DNA of 64,000 nt from the NCBI GenBank assembly GCA_032718475.1, contig JAUCBJ010006985.1:33445-97444 (forward strand). Reading direction: 5' to 3'. The notes below the pieces were generated by a model. It was not told where the DNA came from and did no database searches. It saw nothing but the letters and a program-made list of their open reading frames with translations. The DNA is from Nemertoderma westbladi. Taxonomy: Eukaryota; Xenacoelomorpha; Nemertodermatida; Nemertodermatidae. Position numbers and translations under genes: made by a program. Of the stretch, positions 57,141 to 64,000 are shown piece by piece (the stretch's first letter is position 1; each line of letters begins with the position of its first letter).

Positions 57141-57343
57141 TGCCATTTAAGGCAGAAATGAGCAGGCAGCAGAGTAGTAAAGGACCGGCTTACAGAGGCG
57201 TGTTCAGGTGTTGGCGTTGGTGGGAACCAAAACAATAAACGAAAGTTAAGACATGTTACAAGATTATGGGTCCGGTCACAAAAAGATCAGGTAATAAGGG
57301 TCCGGTCAATAATACACAAGTAAAATATAAATCAAATATAAAG

Positions 57344-58053
57344 CTTCAACACCTCATCCGATAATGTTGTTGATTTATCTATTCTGGGACTTCGAGCAGC
57401 TCGTGAACAACTAAACCAGCATGTTAACTAGTCTCGGGCTTCGATAGTAGCACGCGAACAACTAAGCTGACTGGTTAACAAGTCTGGGACTTCGAGCAGC
57501 ATGTGAACAACTAAGCTCACTGGTTAACTAGACTGGTACATGTCTGGGACAGTATAGGCAGATGCATTATACACCTATTGTTATTACAGTATGCCTACCT
57601 GCGATATATATCAGTTCCCTGCTATATTGTTATAATTATAATGTTCTGATGTAATTATAACTGATACAAGCAAATAATAAATGTTCTTTACATTTACTGC
57701 TAGAAGTTAAGCCAAATCCCCCCTCCTCAATTTGCCATTTTGCTCGAAGTCCCAGACTAGTGAACAAGTCAGCTTAGTTGTTCACGTGCTACTGGAAGTC
57801 CCAGACTAGTTAACCAGTCAGCTTAGTTGTTCAAGTGCTGCTCGAATTCCCAGACTTATTAACCAGTCAGCTTAGTTCAGGCGTTGTTCACGTGCTACTG
57901 GAAGTCCCAGACTAGTTAACCAGACAGCTTAGGTGTTCACGTCACGTCTGCTCTATGACCCAGATAGTTAACGTCAGGTTTAGATGTTCACGTGCTGCTC
58001 GAAGTCCCAGAATAGATAAAACAACAACAATAACGGATGAGTGAGTTAAACCG
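57344..58053. mobile_element. Foldback-like element with tandem-repeat arms
   Basis: The outer ends CTCATCCGATAATGTTGTTG and, inverted, CTCATCCGTTATTGTTGTTG continue into TCTATTCTGGGACTTCGAGC in both arms. The left arm has about 3 and the right arm about 5 copies of a 57-bp unit containing GTGAACAACTAAGCTGACTG and GTTAACTAGTCTGGGACTTC. A unique AT-rich spacer lies at about 57560-57735. No target duplication was confirmed. Confidence 0.75.
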
Positions 58054-58664
58054 ATAAGAAATAATTTATTCTGATTCAATTAATTACATTAGTCTTACTC
58101 TATTCATGCAGTCATGTATTCAATGTTAAAACAGATTTGAATTTGCCGCCAAAATATAGATAGCAGATCTGAATTTACATGTAAAGTAAAATTACATGTC
58201 TTTCAATCATTTGAATTTCCCGCGCTATGGAGCAGGGTGGCACCTTTTAGGAACTTGTATCCCACAAGCTATAACAGTAGTCTGTAATATAGAACGCTAG
58301 GCAGACTTCAGGACTGCCAGGCAATCAGGTCACTGTGAAACTGTATAAAATACAAAATAATAATACGAAAACCAGTTCACACTTCACAGTACCGTACATC
58401 AGACAGTCAGAACCAGATAATAGGTTGAGGTAAGTTTCACCGACACTACCCAAACAGTACAAGACTGATAGACTGAAATCAGGTAAACTGATAAATATTT
58501 GTAGGCCTACCGGTACCGGTATAGCAGTATTGTGCACCATCTTGATGACATTGCGGGTATGAAAGCATTTTTTATTAAGTTCTTGGTTGGGAATTTATTT
58601 ATTATATCCTACTTATATATTCGGCATTACTGGGATACATTATACTGCATAAGTATAATGATTG
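58054..58664. other. Unannotated interior of the 4.2-kb element
   Basis: Ordinary-looking AT-rich sequence. Short open frames only; nothing recognised. Confidence 0.45.
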
Positions 58665-58675
58665 TTAGTGGTGTA

Positions 58676-58767
58676 TCTGTGGGGCGAGCCACGAAGTTGG
58701 CGGAGCCTTAGCGAATTGACACTGTTAGGGGGTGGGTCAATTTATGCAAATAGTTGTCGTCGTCGTT

Positions 58768-58808
<41 letters not shown>

Positions 58809-59980
58809 TGTTACGATTTTGACATGCTAATAACTTTGTCGGATTTAAAGCTGCCAAGTTGAAAATTTGTAGGTATCAATATGAGCAAAAGTTGAGATTT
58901 TTGAGAGACTTTCAGACACCATCAGTGCAATGGTCTCCCGCTAGAGGGCCACATGTCTAATCATTAAATGCCCTCCCATTTCTTTGCTTTTAATCCGTTT
59001 AAGCTGAAACTTGGCAGATATGTATTAGACCATTAGCTGTGACTTTCAAAGGAGGCGAATCCATCTGCAGTTCTCCAGTCTGCCGCTAGAGGGCCAAAGG
59101 TCTGAAAGTGAAATCGTTGTCGTCGTTACGATTTTGACATGCTAATAACTTTGTCGGATTTAAAGCTGCCAAGTTGAAAATTTGTAGGTATCAATATGAG
59201 CTAAAGTTGAGATTTTTGAGAGACTTTCAGACACCATCAGTGCAATGGTCTCCCGCTAGAGGGCCACATGTCTAAACATTAAATGCCCTCCCATTTCTTT
59301 GCTTTTAATCCGTTTAAGCTGAAACTTGGCAGATATGTATTAGACCATTAGCTGTGACTTTCAAAGGAGGCGAATCCATCTGCAGTTCTCCAGTCTGCCG
59401 CTAGAGGGCCAAATGTCTGAAAGTGAAATCGTTGTCGTCGTTATGATATTGACATGCTTATAACTTTGTCGAATTTAAAGCTGCCAAGTTGAAAATTTGT
59501 TTTGTTGAAAATCAGTTCAACAGTCACCCGCTATAGGACTACTTTATGCCTGAAAGTGAATAGATTCTCCCGTCTCATTGATTTTAATCAGTTTAAGCTG
59601 AATCTTGCCATATATTCTGGACCACATGCTGCGTCTTTGTGGGGGGGGGGGGGGGGGGAGATTTAATCGGTCTGCCGCTATACGACGAAATTTCTGAAAG
59701 TGAGATCCGTCTCTCATTTCGTTATCCGTTATTCAAGATGAAACTTGGCCGATGTACGTATGTACTATTCATCCATAGGCTGTGTCTTTGTGGGGCTGGA
59801 GACCCTAATCCATCTTCAGTTCTCACTATACCGCTAGAGTCAGAAATGTCTGAATAGAAATGAAAGAGGTAAAAAGTGATTAGGCGAAATCTGCTTAAAA
59901 TTTGCTAATACAGTAATACTTTCGAATTAGTACTTAAATTAAATTTAAGTCACGTGCTGCGCGAAGGCCCCACTTCGTGT
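58676..59980. mobile_element. Insertion carrying a satellite of about 315 bp with CTCF-like motifs
   Basis: The 11-bp direct repeat TTAGTGGTGTA flanks it (58665-58675 and 59981-59991). The left end is TCTGTGGGGCGAGCCACG and the right end GCTGCGCGAAGGCCCCAC. Ends of this type recur at 8262, 9093, 11310 and 12598. Inside are a (CGT)n run (58757-58810) and a tandem repeat starting GATTTTGACATGCTAATAAC at about 58814 and 59132, with a decayed third copy at about 59445. Each unit has two GCTAGAGGGCC sites. A poly(G) tract lies at 59641-59658. Class uncertain. Confidence 0.7.
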
Positions 59981-60069
59981 TTAGTGGTGTACTCTAGTTA
60001 CTTTATTATAGTTACTGTTATTGTAGTTACTGCTACTTATTGTAGTTATTTTTTATCGTTTTATTATTT

Positions 60070-60455
60070 TTGCTCATTGTTGCTCGTTGTTGGTCATTGT
60101 TGTACTTTATTATTGCTCATTGTTGCTCGTTGTTGCTCGCTCGTTGTTGCTCGTTGTTGCTCATTGTTGGTCGTTGTTGCTCATTGTTGTACTTTATCAT
60201 TGCTCATTGTTGCTCGTTGTTGCTCATTGTTGCTCGTTGTTGCTCATTGTTCCTCATTGTTGGTCATTGTTACTCGTTGTTGTACTTTATTATTGCTCAT
60301 TGTTGCTCGTTGTTGCTCATTGCTGCTCGTTGTTGCTCATTGTTGCTCGTTGTTGCTCGTTGTTGCTCATTGTTGCTCGTTGTTGCTCATTGTTGCTCGT
60401 TGTTGCTCATTGTTGCTCGTTGTTGCTCATTGTTGCTCGTTGTTGGTCATTGTTG
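60070..60455. repeat. Right 9/18-bp array, TTGCTCATTGTTGCTCG type
   Basis: Inverse of the array at 56325-57140, including the TTGTACTTTATTATTGCTC interruptions in inverse order. Confidence 0.95.
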
Positions 60456-60489
60456 CCCGTTGTGCATTTTAGCACCTACCATCAGAGAA

Positions 60490-62472
60490 TCATTCAATTT
60501 CTGTGCGTGTGATATTTATGCCTAACTCATGTTGTATACCATCGTGAACCTTGTTTATATGTTGCCTTGCAGCAGTTGTGGTAGTGCTGAACTCTCATTG
60601 GTAACTACCGGTGCAGGTATTCTTGCGTCCTATTGGCTGTTCTAATTTTGCAGTGTTGCTTGTTTATATAGTCGATGTTCATCCCATTACTCTCAGGCAT
60701 AACCTAACATCATATTAGCCTGATGCGAGTCATGTAACTTGCAGGACTCGTGATATTTCACCTTGCTGTATGCATTGTTGCTTGCTGTATTACATTATTA
60801 TTATTTGTTATTATTGCTCTACTATTGTTGATGAATAATATACAAGACCAGAGATCAAACCAACTCGATTTCCACACGGTTAGTGCTGGCTGCGCCCTGT
60901 CTGTAATAGATGCGGTTCATTTTAGTGCGAGTTTGTGCGTCCATAGTACTGCAATATTATTCCCCAACGAGAGAAAGCCGCCCCAATATTAGATTATTAC
61001 AACAACATATCCATTGGGTAAGAAAGTGGAGGAGAGCCAGCCCGTCCTTTAATTTTTTACTTTATATTACGCGATCAATTTTCACTCATCTCGTCATGAA
61101 CCCAACATGTATGTAACCTTTTGTTAAATTTGTTGGCTATGCGTTTGCGGTTGTTTGGTCGGAGTGTGGTAGGCCTACACTTTTCGCACTTAAATATTTT
61201 GGTTGTGAAATGTTACAGGGCATAGCTATCTGAGATATTCCATTTATATTTTATTATGAGAGGAAGAAGAACATGCAACGTTATTTACTATATATGTAAC
61301 AAAATAATTGTTTTCGGGTTTAACTTGGCAGCCTCCCCAAATAGTTGATATACAATTATATTTAAAATTATTTCCATGGTCATGGTCATTCACCCGTCTT
61401 TAGTTAGAAATTTGTTTGCATGAAAGACAGTTTAGTTTAGTTTTTACTGATTTATTATCTCTTATCTGACTGGGGTAATAATAAAGGATAGGATAAATGG
61501 AAGCAAAGTGTGACAGTAACAAATATTTCCCCGTCACCCTAGCATGTCTTAAGTATATGATATATCAAAGGGGGAAGTTTGGATTCACTGCATAAATGCA
61601 GTTCACCAAACTTCCCCCGAATGCACACTGTAACTTCCCCCTTCCCCCAAATATCCACTGTTGAATTAATTTGAAGCGATATAATAAGTACAAAATTGTG
61701 CGAGTTTTTAATTGTGTGGTCCAATTGTTATTTGATTTCTATTTATTATTTAAAGTGCATTTAATATCACACTGGTTTTTAGAATATTATACTATACAAC
61801 CTTATGTTTTATTAATTTACCCAATCGAAGCCTCATAAGGGCCGGTTATTTGTACGCATATCCCCTAATGCGCTCAGTAAGGTTCAAACAACATATTAAT
61901 ATGAAAATAAAGTATCTGCAAAGAAAAGAACCCAATACTATATAATTTGACCTTATTAAAAAATTTGCACTTTTGCACACTTATTTGTACAAATGCACTT
62001 TAGCAGATCGTAATGGTGGCTCTTATTTAACAAACTTATGTTTATCCTCTACCGATCTACGATGGTGTATGATCAAGTGTCAGTCGCTAAAAGTGTCAAA
62101 AATCCAATTTAATAAATCTGGATTTGCGATTTTGGACCATATTCATGGACATTTTTAAGTCACTTTATAGACATAAAAAGTTAAACAAATGTTACGATTA
62201 TAGTTAGAAATCATTCCAAACTACATTTTAATCCAAAAAATAACATTCTACGATGAATAGAACTGGAAATAACAGTGTTTGAAATATCGAAAAAATGTTC
62301 ACTATTTAAGTGCATTTTGCACTAAGTGCACATAAGTCTTTTCCCAAGTTTTATCCTATTTCACACACTACAATCTATCCTCTATCCAATGAAAAAAGTT
62401 TCAGATTAAACGGCCCTGTAGAACCGAAGTTATTTATGTTTAAAAATAGTCACTCGAAAATTTCAAATTCTC
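60490..62472. other. Intergenic region, no supported gene
   Basis: CCTATTGGCTG near 60630 and TTTATATAG near 60663 look like a CCAAT box and a TATA-like box in promoter-like spacing, but no coding frame follows, so I make no promoter call. An inverted GGGGGAAGTTTGG/CCAAACTTCCCCC pair (about 61570-61620) can form a hairpin. Confidence 0.45.
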
Positions 62473-62473
62473 T

Positions 62474-62553
62474 TGGTCACATAGTCTAGTGGTTATCAAT
62501 CACGTTAATGAAACCTAAGTTCGCGGGTTCGAAATCCAATATTGACCTGACCA
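62474..62553 (+). ncRNA. tRNA-like sequence (SINE head or tRNA pseudogene)
   Basis: A-box-like TAGTCTAGTGGTTA and B-box-like GGGTTCGAAATCC lie at tRNA spacing. Ends TGGTCA/TGACCA can pair as a partial acceptor stem. The anticodon stem does not pair well and no clear anticodon can be assigned, so a functional tRNA is unlikely. A T/A-rich stretch follows, as in a tRNA-derived SINE, but only one copy is in the window. Confidence 0.5.
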
Positions 62554-64000
62554 TTCTTAATTTTTTTGCAAAAAAAATTATTTTTATTTTTTCACTAAAA
62601 TCGCTCTAACTTCGGTTCTGGTGGTCCAAATTCAATAAAATTGGTATATTCTTTGCCGTAATTTTTTTCTTAATCTTTTGAGAAGGGGTTATTTTTGGCC
62701 CCAAAAAAATTAAAAAAAAGGGCCAAAATAACGCGATATTTTTCGACCCTTAAAATTCGTAATTTTAATTATATATGTTAAGATAAAAGATAGCGGAGTT
62801 AATTTGATACTTTTTACAGGTACTTTTGGCGCAATACGCTAAATTATAATGGAATAGCGATTTGTTAAAAAAAAAAATTTTTCGTCCCTTTTTATAAATA
62901 TTATATTTCACACGATCGCCTGCCGCTCCAGTTTTATAATACCTCCGGCGCTGTGATTAACGCTGTTAGATAGATAATTTAACGCACTATAAGTCTGTGT
63001 AAACAAATCTCCCGTAAGTTAAGTAGTTTTCGAGCTAGACGATTTCCCGCGAAGCAAGTTTGAAGCGCGAAATTATAATTTTGGCCCTCATTTTTTTAAT
63101 ATCATCCTTGGAGCAAAACCGATAGCATATTTGAATTCCCCGTATGGATATTGACTGTATAGAATGTACCTTAACCAACTAAAGTTAAAAATAAAAAATT
63201 ATTCGATAAAAACTACTTTACAAATTCTGGCCCTTTTTGGCCCCTATTGCCGACATATTTTTTGTACCCCCATTCGATAGGAACGTAGCCCCAATGGTCT
63301 TCTACGAGTTTCATAAAAGAATTAGTGGATTCCTACCCGCGTTGTCGAATTAAACATTTCGGAAATAAGTTTTCCAAAAAAGACGGACAAAAACGTACAA
63401 ATTTACAGCCCCTTTTTCCACCCGAAATTTTAATAAATATCTTACCCCCATTCGATACGAAGGTAGTACCACTCTTCCCCTTTCCAACCGCGTTACTTTC
63501 GTCCCCGTACGATTAATATTAGCCGAGTTATAGCGGATCCCGCAAAGTCATTTTGTCCGTTTTTTCAACTTTGACGGACATTTTCGGAAAAAAGGCGTGG
63601 TAATCTTTTTTGAAAAAAAAAACGAATTCACTAATTAATCCCTTCTATCGTATCCCGGCGTCGGCTAAGCAATAACCTAGGGTTTTTTCGAGCCACTGTA
63701 GAGCGCCTTTCAAAAAAATTTTAAAATTGTCGAAAAAATGACGGATTTTTGTCCGCCGTGTCCGTCGAAGGGTTAGATTTAATAATGTTAGAGTTGCTAA
63801 TATCTTAGAATTCCGAGCCGCTCCCCTGGTGAGAAAATAAAAAAATTTGGTCTGTTCCTTCATCGAAAAGTCCCCCAGAATCCCAAGTTAACCTATATAG
63901 TTAGCGATGGCCTGCGGCTTTAGGAGCGGCCGCGGTATTCACCTCCCTCATAGCGGCCGCGGCGGTGTTGCGTCAAATGGAGAAATATTTATCCCACCAG
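62554..64000. other. AT-rich terminal region
   Basis: Long A and T runs without coding signal. The last 100 bases are GC-rich with two GCGGCCGC (NotI) sites at about 63926-63960. Short open frames are unsupported. Confidence 0.45.

Larger units (their letters stand above)
56301..60480. mobile_element. 4.2-kb nonautonomous TIR element with inverted 18-bp array arms
   Basis: The ends are GGTAGGTGCTAAAATGCAC and its inverse at 60460-60480. The perfect 9-bp direct repeat ATCAGAGAA lies outside (56292-56300 and 60481-60489); 9 bp is usual for Mutator-like elements. The arms are arrays of CAACGAGCAACAATGAG (56325-57140) and the inverse (60070-60455). Next to the left array, on the minus strand, are AACCAAAACAATAAACG (57226-57242) and AGTAAAGGACCGGCTTACAG (57175-57194), the core motif. 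The interior carries a foldback element (57344-58053) and the 58676-59980 insertion. No transposase. Confidence 0.8.

Noticed and set aside
56193-57235. Frames of 134-317 codons rich in C, S and L (CCSLLLIVAHCC type), possible membrane protein
   Set aside because: These are products of the 9/18-bp array, open in three minus-strand frames, with the same peptides from the inverse array at 60070. No independent support for a gene.
58662-58862. Frame with an arginine run (RRRRRRRR), possible nucleic-acid-binding peptide
   Set aside because: The run is the (CGT)n microsatellite; nothing else in the frame is protein-like.
60600-60992. Promoter and short gene suggested by CCTATTGGCTG, TTTATATAG and an 80-codon frame
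   Set aside because: The frame has no recognisable features, and CCAAT/TATA-like words are frequent in this composition.

Overview
The window is animal nuclear DNA, probably from a marine invertebrate. The evidence is a complete HUWE1-type HECT ubiquitin ligase, a decayed piece of the RNA helicase DDX1, LINE reverse transcriptases, and many terminal-inverted-repeat (TIR) DNA transposons. The background is AT-rich, with long poly(dG)/poly(dC) tracts and frequent short palindromic words such as TAGGCCTA, GTACCGGTAC and TACTGCAGTA. I cannot name the species.

Only two intact protein genes are convincing, both on the minus strand and both intron-free. One is a 596-residue leucine-rich, acidic-tailed protein of unknown role (1557-3347). 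The other is a 4131-residue HUWE1 orthologue (17209-29604), which is remarkable because this gene has dozens of introns in vertebrates. Everything else is intergenic or mobile DNA.

Layout. 1-5750: fragments of one LINE family on both sides of the leucine-rich gene. 5750-17200: AT-rich DNA with hairpins, a GGGGCCTTCGCGCAGCACGA repeat family, LINE scraps and a small poly(G)...poly(C) element. 17209-29604: HUWE1. 29605-32620: tandem arrays, a 59-bp LINE insertion with target duplication, and GC-rich palindromes. 32628-38742: a 6.1-kb hAT-like element carrying a DDX1 pseudogene and three younger hAT-like insertions. It splits a LINE reverse transcriptase whose frame is continuous across the empty site. 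38838-47463: an inverted duplication (about 1.45 kb per arm) later invaded by hAT-like, piggyBac-like and Harbinger-like elements, with empty sites kept in the opposite arm. 48133-53042: a near-identical 2.4-kb tandem duplication containing a G-rich minisatellite. 53107-54400: a LINE with endonuclease and reverse transcriptase remnants. 55388-55915: a 21-bp minisatellite. 56301-60480: a 4.2-kb element with 9-bp target duplications and inverted tandem-array arms, holding a foldback element and a satellite with CTCF-like motifs. 60490-64000: AT-rich DNA with one tRNA-like sequence.

The most novel signal is a shared core, TTTATTGTTTTGGTT, usually followed by a CCTGCTCCTTT-like block. It lies between two inverted tandem arrays in at least five elements, yet the array sequence differs completely from element to element. 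All boundaries and homologies here were read by eye, without database searches.
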